From Hypomyces perniciosus (Eukaryota > Ascomycota > Sordariomycetes > Hypocreales > Hypocreaceae), in NCBI GenBank assembly GCA_008477525.1, contig SPDT01000005.1, positions 1-64,000 of the forward strand: DNA of 64,000 nt. The letters are read 5' to 3'. Of this stretch, positions 54,223 to 64,000 are shown in pieces (the first letter of the stretch is position 1; every line of letters starts with the position of its first letter). The translations under genes and the position numbers were made by a program. The notes beneath the pieces are model-generated. The model was not told the DNA's origin, searched no databases, and saw only the letters and a program-made list of their open reading frames with translations.

Positions 54223-56699
54223 TTTGTTTAGTGAAAGACCACTCAATAAGACCGGGTCTGACAATTTTGACATCACGAAAACCTGAGGGCATTTCCTTTC
54301 GCATGTAAATCTGTTAGACATCAGATTTAACTTGTCAAATGCCAAGCCTGTTATTAGAAGGGCGATGTGGGTCAGCACGCCCTAGGGCGTGTTTTGTGTT
54401 GCCTACCTAAGGATGTTAGTAACAATACACAATTACAATTGCGTCCGCTTCACTCTTCACAAGAGAGAAGAGAGGGACCAGGAGGTTGGACAACTTTTTA
54501 ACCAATCATGTAATACTAGTAGGCGTTTGATTCGTGGATATCTTGATACATAGTACATCCCTACTACCTTTACGCGGATCTGACGACTGAAAGATCAGAC
54601 CCGACGACGATGACGATACCACTAGCAAAGTCTGTTCCTATGGCACTGGTCCTGAGGTACCTACGATTGGACATGTCACACGGTATAAAGAATCCACAGG
54701 ATTTAAGTGCCACAGCATGGACGAAGACGTCCTTCCTAAAGTCGGGGACAGGGAGGTCCTCGATCAGACGTATTGGAGGGCGCCGGGGCCAAAACAAGTT
54801 CCTTCATCCAATAAGCAGTAGTTATAATTTTCGCGCTAGGATTAGTATTAAGGTAATTAATAGCTAATTAAATATTCTATTCTATAGTTATTTAAAGGCT
54901 TGAGGCTGTATTAACAGAGAAAATAAGGTGTAGATATTAAAGGTTAGGAAAAATGGCTGGGAGGAAACCGAACCTGCGAAAAGTGGGGCGTGGCACGGGT
55001 AGTTGGTTTCTTTAATTCAAACGTGATATTTTGTTTCCATTATAACGTAGAGTTTTCAAAAGGATTTTTTTAGAGTTGCCGGCCCGAGATCGCTTCATTC
55101 AGCATTCAGAACTGTCACTTCACATTTCCAATTGGGTGGAACCCTTGCCAGGATAATAATAGTATAGCATCTGCAAGATTAGTGTCTCCTTTCCGCCCGT
55201 TTTTCGATGCTACTACGAGGATCAATCTGGCCGGGTATCGCCAAATCTACGGAATGCTTGTAGCTTCCTCCCCTAGCTACATATTTAGTACTGCATCAAG
55301 TGCGGTCTAAAGCTTTGAGAAGGATAAGGTTTTTGGAAAATGTCGTAGAACTAACTTACGACTCTATCAGTTCATCGATGGATATATTTTGTTGAAGGAA
55401 ACGTCACCTAAAACTCCGTTCTGCCTCCCAATACACTTGAAGGCCTGCATGGTGATGTCACTGTAAGAGATCAGTCAATAGTTTCCTCTATTTGGATATA
55501 TTATATGCTTGACAGACCCATGTCCCTATTCATTGATATATCCTCTGACGTCGTTTCATTCCATTCGAGGTAGTGCTACTATCAATCACAGATCAACAGT
55601 ATGAGGGCTCATTTGCAGATGCATAAAATGATAGAATTCGACACTCTTGCTGATCCCAAGTTAGGTGGGAAAAGCTGCTGCTTAAATACATGAAAACTTG
55701 CTAACTAATTGATCACGACCATCCGGATCTATGAAATCTAGCTGTCATGATATCGTCATTGACTTACGGATCCGGCTGTTGTTGCAAGCCAGTTGGGAAT
55801 TAAGGAATGTTTGTAGGAATAAAGGAATGTGTCATGCTGTGGAATGTGCCGTGATGTGGAACTATCCGTTACTGAGGTTGACAGCTACCAGCATGTAGCC
55901 CGACGTGGGTTTCGGGCTTCAGTTGACTTTTTAAGGTAGCGGGTCCCGCGGAAGCTATGTAATCGGAGGGCGCAGCAAAGCAGCGATGGCCATATTTAGT
56001 TATGTCTTTCGGGCTACTTACCGCTTTGACATCACTAACATACGATACTAGTTTGTGAATTAGTAGTATCGTATTACTCGTGGGTTTTAAACTTCCTTTT
56101 GCGAATGGAATCATTCGAGCTTACTCCGTAATTGTAGTCGGATAAATGGAATGGGCACTAAGGTTGGAGGCATAATTCCAAACGACCGATTGGACAAATG
56201 GCTTATTTAGGCACAAATGACCCCTGTTAATACGGATCCATATTTTGGTCTAATTTCCCCGAGAATCCTCGTGTCAGCCTTACTAACCTTCAAACCAAGC
56301 TAGGCATCCTTCGCGCTTTGGTCGGGGCAACAGTTGGTAAAAGTTCTATTGGCAAGATCCTAAGCACTCCGCAAGCACTACATTTTGCCCAATGGATGAC
56401 TGCTTTTTCAAACTAAATGAAGCAAAGTAAAATTACCCCGTATCAATGCACCCGACTCGCGCTGTGCCTCGTTTTCATCGTAATTCCTTTGGCCCTTATG
56501 GTTCCCCATATTAAAACAGTTCCAGAACTTACGAGTAGATAGACAGAGATACACTTGTATTTCCCAGTTTCCTTATTCGATAATTCATGAGTTCACCTGA
56601 CATGACTTTATGACAGTTTGGTCTTCTTTTTTGGACAACCACACACTACCTCATTCTCTCCGGACGGTGTCCTCTGTAATTCACCAAGGTGTGACGACA
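54223..56699. other. 2.5-kb intergenic region without supported gene
   Basis: Several frames of 60-85 codons overlap on both strands but none shows a domain, signal peptide or splice-supported extension. Around 54830-54930 the sequence is AT-rich, possibly an old repeat fragment. A mildly repetitive GGAATG word occurs near 55795-55850. Confidence 0.5.
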
Positions 56700-57677
56700 A
56701 TGATAGCCTTGTTCCGAGGAAGAAGGCGAAACCTCGTTGCGGTGGTTGGAATATCTCTCATTTTACTCGTCGTCATCCATCAACTCAGTTACATGGATGA
56801 TTTTGCACTCGCCAGTCGGTTATCAGAGTCGATGGATGTCATCAAAGAGTGCCCTCGAACCGCCATCAAACCAGTCAACAATTCTCGATTGGGTTTTGAC
56901 TCGGGCATCCCCAACATCATTCATCAAATTTGGAAAAATAGCGATGTCAGCACGTACTCTCGGGGGGCGTCACATGACTCGTGGAAGACCATGTTTGAAC
57001 CAATGAATTACACAGTGAAACTGTGGACCGATAATGACCTTCTCGGACTCATCCAAGCCAAATATTCTTGGCTGTTACCAACCTATGAGGGCTACTCGCA
57101 AAATATTCAGCGAGCAGATGTAGCCAGACTGGTGGTGGTCCATGCGGAAGGCGGAATGTACGCTGATTTAGATGTGCATCCAAAGTCAGCTGAGAGAATC
57201 TTGTGTTTGCAGCATCTTGGCCTGCAAGGTGTTTTTGCTCCTACCGGAGCAACCACGGGACTGAGCAACCATTTTTTCATGGCGGAGCAAGGATCAGAGT
57301 TCCTTAAATGGACACTCCATGAAGCCAAACGACGCGGGGGATCGACGTCAAAACGGATTCTTTTATCGTACCTTGAAGTCTTCTGGTCCACGGGCCCACT
57401 GATGGTGACCTCGGCGTTTCGACAGTACGCATGGGTTTACAGTGGAGGGGATCATAGATTGGGGGTATTAGACGAGGGTTACAGGAGATCAGTCATTGGG
57501 CACGCAGCGGGGCGGTCATGGCATAAGTTGGATGGTCAACTATTGAATTTTGTTGCGGACAATGCGAGTGTGGAGAGCCTTTGGGTCACTGTTTGTTCGT
57601 TAGCCGTTCTTTTTGGACTAGTATTCATTATGATCAGGCGGTGTGGGCGACCCAGGTCTGGTAAGGGCCCCAGATAA
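56700..57677 (+). CDS. GT32-like mannosyltransferase (SUR1/CSH1-type), type II membrane protein
   Basis: Single exon, 325 residues from ATG 56700 (ACAATGATAG); an ATG at 56610 would add 30 residues before the membrane anchor. A short basic N-terminus (FRGRRRN) is followed by a membrane segment at about 11-28, giving a Golgi type II topology. The catalytic region has IPNIIHQIWK (70-79), the typical start of the DXD-sugar-binding domain, and DVARLVVVHAEGGMYADLDVHP with the DLD metal motif at 156-158. A second hydrophobic segment (LWVTVCSLAVLFGLVFIMI) lies near the C-terminus. The pattern matches the fungal family of inositol-phosphorylceramide mannosyltransferases and Och1-like enzymes, so a role in glycosphingolipid or glycan mannosylation is likely. 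It looks intact and stands alone in its surroundings. Confidence 0.87.
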   Translation: MIALFRGRRRNLVAVVGISLILLVVIHQLSYMDDFALASRLSESMDVIKECPRTAIKPVNNSRLGFDSGIPNIIHQIWKNSDVSTYSRGASHDSWKTMFEPMNYTVKLWTDNDLLGLIQAKYSWLLPTYEGYSQNIQRADVARLVVVHAEGGMYADLDVHPKSAERILCLQHLGLQGVFAPTGATTGLSNHFFMAEQGSEFLKWTLHEAKRRGGSTSKRILLSYLEVFWSTGPLMVTSAFRQYAWVYSGGDHRLGVLDEGYRRSVIGHAAGRSWHKLDGQLLNFVADNASVESLWVTVCSLAVLFGLVFIMIRRCGRPRSGKGPR

Positions 57678-59954
57678 GGAGGCTGACATGATTTGTCTCA
57701 AATGGTCTCTTGCATAATACTACTAGTAATAATGAAGAACTGTACGGAGTACCATACACAGACAAGAGGGACATATTATATAATAAAAATATCCGTTTCT
57801 TTGTTTTTAAATTATATATATTTGCGTTCATCTTTCATAGGCTTTCATGTTGTTAATACATTGATGGATTTTAGGTGGCGTAAAACTTCCGTGCTATAGG
57901 TGTTAGCATATGGCCTTTCTTCCTGAAGTGTAATATTGATCAACATCCATGAAGCAACTCAATGAAAGCTGAAATGAAAGCTGAAATGAAGGCGAAGGGA
58001 AAAGAAGCTTGGCCAGTGATGAATAAGTGTAATGTGTGATTGATTTGCCATTTAAACGTTACTAGTACTGCCATGAACTGGTTTAAATACGAGGCGCACG
58101 CCTGAGCCAAGACGGCAATTCTCGGGGTGCATCTTCAACAGCCTGGAGTCTCCTAGATCATAGTACTATCTACTCCTTATATACAGTCTATACCCTGAAT
58201 GTTCCACACTTGACTACCTGGACCCACTTATTGTAGCGGTACCTGCTGCCTCTCTGTATCACGTGACACAAATCTATATTTATTTACCCAAATAAAAAGA
58301 TAGATAGCTATATACTATTCAGAGCGATTTTATTGGAAATGCCTTATATAATGATATATAACTATTTATTGGAGTTAGTGTATTTAATACTGAAATATTT
58401 ACTGTTGTTAAGGCTATATCAGGTGGTTACATACACGATTAAAGTGACTTTCTAGTACTTTATTTAATACTATTCTTGCTATTGCTTCTTATGTACTAGT
58501 AAAGTTGCCTTTATCCCTGTTAGAATCCCACTATTATTTCTTATTGGTTGATAATCCCTGCTTTGTCCCCACTACAAGTACACGCTAGTTAATAGTACAG
58601 GGGGTAGAGTGTACTATCTTTTCAGCCATTGCTCGTTTTCAGTGCCCCGTACTCCGTATTGTATTGCCGTTCAACGTTGTGCTTACCCCTTTCCTTCATG
58701 TATCAATGAAGTGCTCAGCTCTGTGCATGACCGGTTTACTATAACCGCCGTTCCCGAACTAACCTAGGTACCTATGATAAGTGTGCGCCAGAGGAGTGAC
58801 ATGTATATTCGATACGAAGTAGTAGTAGCCGACTGGCTTGTGGCTTGTGGTTACTCGTACCTCGAAGGTACCCGACAACTTTCGGCCCGACATCACCTCA
58901 TTACTCGGGGTAATATTGTGCCGTCGGCCCGCTAATCAGCCAATGGTCTCAAGAACCTGCATCCTTCGGTCAGTCCATGATTATGGACACAGCCTCGTTG
59001 CCCTGCCTGTCTTGAGTCTTGGCATAATAGCTTGAGGCTAACATAGGGCTTTTTCGAAGTTTCTGTTTGTTTGCCTCGTAGTTAGGTTGGAACTCTCTCG
59101 ACTTTACAATGCTCATCAAGCCTCACGCCTACCTTCAAGCGCTTCACATATTCACTAGGCATGAGACATAGTATATGCAAAGAGAATTCCCCATAGTGTA
59201 TTGGTCAACAAGTTTGTCAGTATACCCAAAGAGGTAGTAATCTAAGCTACACCGTAGGTTATTAGGGAGCACCAGATGAGAACTTGGGCCAGGGAGGTTA
59301 ACAATTTTATCTTCTAAGATAGCGTTGGCCTGGCTGAGGGAGAGTCTTGCCTTTTGGATGGTCCACTTGGAAGCATCATAAACGCAGCCTGGTCTACCAC
59401 TTGCTCTCAGCACGTTTGGTGTGCTGCACGCAATAGTGTATGTACGGCACTACCGGCAAACCTGCTGGAGTACGCACTTCACCTTTACTGTTTGGCGTAT
59501 TTGGTCGTGCGATAACAAGGGAGGAATGCTACTTGCTTACCCCTCCCAGAACCAAGGCATTCATTTAGGCCTAGCATTCTACGATAAATGCGTTTAATCA
59601 ACGGGCCCAAAACCACCATATCGTTATTTCTACAATAATCGGGCCTGATCATGAACGGTGTGACAGCCCCGTCTTGGGAATCGCTGGTTCGTTCAGAATA
59701 CTTCTTTTTATCAGCATGGTTCAGGCCATCATCGTGTATGCAAACCGAAGAGTGGATTAGTTGCCCTCCTTGGCACGACTACTGATGCCATTCCAGCTGC
59801 GTTAGGTGGGGACGTCGGTGTTGCGCACCAAAACTCGTCGGTTACATTTCAGGAGGCATATTTCTATGAGAAGGTTTGCTGAAGGAACATGCATAGATCA
59901 ATCGGATGGTGAGTTCGAGAGAGCTGGAAAAAGTCAGTATGGACGAGCCTTACT
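57678..59954. other. 2.3-kb intergenic region without supported gene
   Basis: A+T is raised at about 57780-57840 and 58260-58520. Frames at 58838-59035 (+) and 59144-59413 (-) show no recognisable domain. Confidence 0.5.
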
Positions 59955-60640
59955 TCAGGTTCTGTAACTGGCATGGGAGGAATTAAGAGTCTGTGATGGA
60001 TGAAAGACTTGCGTCAGAAGACTAATGATAATAAAATCCTCCGTGAAGTCCGGAGAATTCAAGAAGCTAGCAGTTTCGTAAGTTCGATAGATCGTCAACA
60101 CAATCGCCACGCCCCCGCCCCCAACGACACCACGATCTTGATCTTCTTCCTCAGTGGCATCCTCAGCATTCAAATTAACCGTATCGGCACAATCAAGATG
60201 ATCATATATGTTAAGATGGACAGCCCTACGTCGATGGAAAAAACCTTGCGCGGGTTGAGACAGCGTGGGTGTCGTACATTCGGGTACCATATCGCGCTAA
60301 TAGGGATACAGATGGCTGTTTTAACGACCTGAACAGGGATGTAGGCAACTAAAGGGACCCAGATTAAGATATGAAGTCCCCTGGAGATGTTGGTTTTGAC
60401 GGCAAAGACTAGGGCTATGAGGAGGGGGTGGTGGCCTTGGTAAAGAAGGCAGTGGGGCAGTACACAATTGTACTTGCATACTGCCACTACATTCAAAAGT
60501 TAAGGGTTGAAGAGGGAGTGGCAAAGAATCAATGACTATTAACATACTCATGAAGACGGTTATTACCGGGAGCTGAAATCGTTGGTGACGAGTCCAACTT
60601 ACGGTCAGAACCAGGAGAAACATGTGCTATGATGCAAGCA
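59955..60640 (-). pseudogene. SAT4/fungal rhodopsin-like membrane protein remnant
   Basis: A hydrophobic frame at 60496-60170 contains several membrane segments (LLIALVFAVK, LIWVPLVAYIPVQVV, LSILTYMIILIVPIRLI) with the layout of the fungal SAT4/Pth11-like rhodopsin domain (a Cys before the last helices, then D...I-VPI-L). After VPIRLI the frame meets TGA where this family usually has Trp. The continuation LRMPLRKKIKIVVSLGAGA is readable through that stop, and homology then moves to another frame (GVAIVLTIYRTYETASFL, 59955-60290). At least one nonsense codon and one frameshift are therefore needed. Introns could explain part of this; I found no good splice pair that repairs both. The N-terminal helices are not clearly present upstream, so it may also be truncated. 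Confidence 0.5.
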
Positions 60641-61938
60641 TCTGGACTGCCACACGTTTATAACCTGCACTATCAGCTACAATGGCTGAAGTGTACACTT
60701 CACTTTTACGGGCCTTGTATAACGGTTTAACATAGACATGAAGACCGCTAGCTAACACGCCATCTCAGCACTATTGGTCCTTGAGGGTCAAGTACTCACG
60801 GTCCTCAATTTCAATCTTTTTTAATTCAGATATCAAAGTAGATTCGTATTAGGAATAACGATCTTGCTAAGGCAACGCGTAACGACATCATCACCACGTT
60901 GAGCTCCCACCTCGCGAGGGTTGTCAAAATCGGATGTGACTCCCTGCGGGAAAGGGTTATTTGTATCGGGTTCTGACGCGTTCCACATTGCTCGTTCAAC
61001 CCTACACGTATGATGGTGATGCCTCTTGGATATCATAGTCTCGTTATTCCATAAATCGCGATTGTTAAAGATGCCTATTTCGCGGTATGGTCTTTATCCA
61101 GATGTCGCGTTAACAGTAAGGACTATGAATGACAACCTTGCGAAACTGGGAAGAGTAATAAATTGTGGAAGAGAGATTGCATCATCTAGACGGAGAGCGT
61201 GGTAATATCTAATTCTTGGCAGGCCAGCCTTTTGCGAAGGAAGCTGTAAACACGGTAATCAAGAGTTACCTCCCACCCAAGCTAAGTACACTATTAGCAG
61301 ATTCATGTATCAAGTTAACTTGTCTACCACCTCATTAGGGAGTTATTATGGAGCGAGGGCTCCTACATTCCCTACCTTGTAAGGTTGTGTGGGGGCACAA
61401 GTTTTGTAAAGCTCGGAAGCTCGGATAACTCAATGTCAAGGTGGACAGATCACAACCAAAGCATCTGTGATTGGTGGCAATTAAGAGACTAGGAAGGGCT
61501 AGGCTGGATAGGATGGAGAGAATCTCGGCTTCAGGGAGAGAAATGAAATCGGGAATGTCTGATAGGACATTACGGGCTTGATGTTAAGGTTTAAACCCTC
61601 CAAAAGATTGTAGATAGAGACGTGTTTAGTGGCCCATATAGTAGAACGGAGGGCTGACTAGAAATGGATTGACGTGTGGGGGATTCTACCCAAGGTGTTG
61701 TGTGTGGTGGGGTGGTCTTTCGTTTCCTCTTAATCTTTAGACTTACGATCTGCATTACACACTCTTTTTTATAGTAATTATAGTGTCCATTTAGTTCACT
61801 GATGAAGTCTTGCGACAAAATTGGGCAAATTATATTATTGCCGTCGACTATGGATCTATATTACAATCAAGCATTTTCATCTTAACAAGATTACCGGAAT
61901 TACAAATGGTAGCCCAAATGAAAGCAATCGAGATCCCT
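60641..61938. other. Intergenic, no supported gene
   Basis: Includes the 3' flank of the FAD oxidase gene and possibly eroded 5' sequence of the membrane-protein remnant. Small frames only. Confidence 0.45.
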
Positions 61939-63795
61939 TTACTTGAATGGGTACGGCTTCGAAGGGATGGGATTATCCCCATAGCAAGAATACATAGGAT
62001 CCTGGGGCCCAAGATAACCCACACACTTCTTGCAGTTCAGTACAGTCTGTGGGTCCCATTTCCGCTTGATCTGGAGCAACTTGTTGTAGTTGTCCCCGAA
62101 GAAGACGTTTTGCCAGTCCGGCTCATCGGGGTCAGCCTCATTCAGGTAAGCAGCCTGAACGGTCAAGGGCTTTTTGATCAGATCCAAGGCAGCACGAGCG
62201 GTAGCTGCGATGTGTTTACTAACATCATTCGATGTACCTGGAAGCCATACCGCCGCCGCAATCAGATGCCAGTAGGTTTTTCGCCAGGCAGGATTGGCGC
62301 TTGTTGCGCGAGCCTTGTCGGGAGTATTATTTGGGCCGGTTTTCAAAAGCAAGAATGGCACTTGATGTGCTGATCCGGCTCCAAGCTCTTCACCAACCAA
62401 TTCCATAGCTTGCAAAATACCGCTGACGAGTGAGTCCACTTTAACTGGGCTCTCGAAGTTATCGCTGGTAATTAGGCGACTTGGGTTCAAGATGGAAGCT
62501 CCAACAGCTCCACTTCGATGGAGGTAGTCATATTGACCAGTGTAGAAGCCACTCTCACCAGAGTAGACCACGTACGTATTCATCGTGATGTTGACACCAG
62601 GGTGGTTAGTCAAGAAGGTATGGAAAGATGCAGTCAATGCCTTGATCTTGCTCAAAGCATCATCAGAAGCATTAGCAGCGGGCAAAATTTCCAGAAACGT
62701 AACCTCGGTAGGAGAAATAACATCGTAGCCGGCAAGGCGGTTCCTAGACCATTCGGGTTGATTTTCGGCCAAGGCGACAAGAACGTCTTGGAGAACCGTA
62801 TTCTGTGTGACGTTAGAGCTGTCGGGAGTCAGGCTAGCCTCCAGGCGCCATATCGCCCATGGCACATGAGGGAATAGTTGGAATTTGTAGTTGACGAGAA
62901 TCGCATACGACTGACCACCGCCACCACGCATCGCCCAGAAGAGGTCAGGTTCATTGCACTGGTTGATCGTTCGGAAGACTCCGTCTGTGGTGATAACGTC
63001 AAACTCAACGGCCTGGTCAACCATCAATCCATAGGTTGGAGAGAGTGGGCCATGACCACCACCCTGGCCAAATCCACCAGCGATGCCTACAGACGGACAA
63101 CCACCGGCAGCGACCATCATGCCATGTTGCTCGAAGAATGCAATTGCTTCCTCAGCAGTAACTCCAGCACCCATGATGCCGATGTTCTGCTTTGTTGACC
63201 CAGGGCATTTGTTGGCGGTAAATGTAGGCAGGAATGACATCTTCTTCATATTGAATGTGCGAAGGGCCAGGGTGTTGGCAGCGGCACTGCGCCCTAGGTA
63301 GTCATGGCCAGTATTTTTGACCACGAGACGAATTTTATACTTCTTCACAAACTGAAGAGTGGCTGTGATATCAGACGGTGTCTCGGCATCGACATAGAGT
63401 GCAGAAAGCCTTCCAAGGGAACAGGTTGGCCCTTGGGAAGCGAAGAGACCCGGATAGCAGTTCGCAGAACCACAGGATTCCCACTGGGTTATTTCTTGAG
63501 TTCCATAGTACGACTGTCTGAATGTACCATTACCCCAGTTTGCCTGAACATTGGCACAGGCGGCGCTGTCATAGTTCGGCGAGCTTGGGAAACAAGAGCT
63601 GGAGAGCATAACTGTGACCTTGAGGCGTCCTGATACGGTTTTGTTGAAGGCATCCCATTCCTGAAGGCTGGGCCAGCAAGGTGCCCCCGGTTGGCAGGAG
63701 TAGGTGGAAGAGGCATTTCCATCAGCGGCAACTGGACTGAGGAGTTGCGCTATGAAGAAGAGCACTCCGCCCGTAGCGAAATACATGATCGGCAC
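61939..63795 (-). CDS. Secreted FAD-linked oxidase (BBE-like, FAD_binding_4)
   Basis: Single exon, 618 residues. The N-terminal signal peptide (YFATGGVLFFIAQLLSPVAADG) indicates secretion, and several NxS/T sites suggest glycosylation. The PCMH-type FAD domain holds VVKNTGHDYLGRS with H164 and AAGGCPSVGIAGGFGQGGGHG with C233, placed as the His and Cys of bicovalently flavinylated berberine-bridge-type oxidases; the covalent link is inferred. The C-terminal BBE segment is NVFFGDNYNKLLQIKRKWDP followed by LNCKKCVGYLGP. Such enzymes oxidise alcohols, sugars or alkaloid-like substrates with O2 and often sit in metabolite clusters or act on cell-wall oligosaccharides. The substrate is not predictable. 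The length is normal for the fungal secreted group and the frame is intact. Confidence 0.93.
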   Translation of the reverse strand: MPIMYFATGGVLFFIAQLLSPVAADGNASSTYSCQPGAPCWPSLQEWDAFNKTVSGRLKVTVMLSSSCFPSSPNYDSAACANVQANWGNGTFRQSYYGTQEITQWESCGSANCYPGLFASQGPTCSLGRLSALYVDAETPSDITATLQFVKKYKIRLVVKNTGHDYLGRSAAANTLALRTFNMKKMSFLPTFTANKCPGSTKQNIGIMGAGVTAEEAIAFFEQHGMMVAAGGCPSVGIAGGFGQGGGHGPLSPTYGLMVDQAVEFDVITTDGVFRTINQCNEPDLFWAMRGGGGQSYAILVNYKFQLFPHVPWAIWRLEASLTPDSSNVTQNTVLQDVLVALAENQPEWSRNRLAGYDVISPTEVTFLEILPAANASDDALSKIKALTASFHTFLTNHPGVNITMNTYVVYSGESGFYTGQYDYLHRSGAVGASILNPSRLITSDNFESPVKVDSLVSGILQAMELVGEELGAGSAHQVPFLLLKTGPNNTPDKARATSANPAWRKTYWHLIAAAVWLPGTSNDVSKHIAATARAALDLIKKPLTVQAAYLNEADPDEPDWQNVFFGDNYNKLLQIKRKWDPQTVLNCKKCVGYLGPQDPMYSCYGDNPIPSKPYPFK

Positions 63796-64000
63796 CCAGA
63801 GAGAAACAAAAGATCAGGTGAGGATATAGGGATCAGGAATTCCTAACTCACCATCGGGCCAAGTTCCCATTAAATACCCATTTCATAAAGCTCTTATCAC
63901 TCACCCTATAACTATTCCTTGGTAACAGGGCGAATTAATCTCGAAAAAGTAGCATCCAGGCAACCATGCAGATTTGTTAGTGCTTACAGGTCGTATGAGT
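63796..64000. promoter_or_regulatory. Upstream region of the FAD oxidase gene
   Basis: About 200 bases to the window edge; presumed promoter and 5' UTR. No individual element can be assigned. Confidence 0.4.

Noticed and set aside
53811..54286. Several frames on both strands over the GNAT gene
   Set aside because: Shadows of the GNAT exon 1 in other frames.

Overview
The window is the left end of a chromosome from a filamentous ascomycete, most likely a Eurotiales mould (Penicillium/Aspergillus type). The evidence is a run of (CCCTAA)n at the left edge, short 50-77 nt spliceosomal introns with GTANGT...CTRAY...YAG signals, heavy CpA/TpG-to-TpA decay of repeats (repeat-induced point mutation, RIP), and fungal gene families.

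Layout. 1-180: telomere. 180-1500: AT-rich decayed subtelomeric repeat. 2.3-4.4 kb: a small secreted Cys-rich protein and a metallo-beta-lactamase-fold gene with a broken N-terminus. 5.1-19.8 kb: a secondary-metabolism-like arm with a 2-oxoglutarate/Fe(II) oxygenase (one-base frame break), a dead 6-methylsalicylic-acid-synthase-type polyketide synthase (nonsense codons, frameshifts and a ~600-bp insert containing 74 CAA units), an intact secreted catalase-peroxidase with seven exons, and a class I terpene synthase.

20.24-46.78 kb: about 26.5 kb of very AT-rich DNA with no intact gene. Most of its left and middle part can be read as nested transposons, each layer supported by target-site duplications (TSDs). 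A decayed LTR-like sequence (A') was split by LTR retrotransposon B (22855-37439, TSD CCTTC). B was split by LTR retrotransposon C (26626-34863, TSD ATACT). C carries two young, non-RIPed 580-bp solo LTRs in opposite orientation (26783-27362, TSD AGTTT; 33487-34066, TSD CTATT). A 418-bp terminal-inverted-repeat element (37463-37880, TSD TA) later entered A'. A relative of A' lies next to the telomere in the opposite orientation.

46.8-64 kb: normal GC returns, with a GH16 glycosidase, a DUF4246 protein, a cupin, a GNAT acetyltransferase, a type II membrane GT32-like mannosyltransferase, a broken SAT4/rhodopsin-like membrane protein and a secreted BBE-type FAD oxidase. These read as ordinary accessory subtelomeric genes; I see no evidence that they form one pathway.

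I found no convincing new enzymatic system. The most informative structure is the nested transposon stack, which orders insertion and RIP events in time. The most puzzling piece is the CAA-rich insert inside the acyltransferase domain of the dead polyketide synthase.
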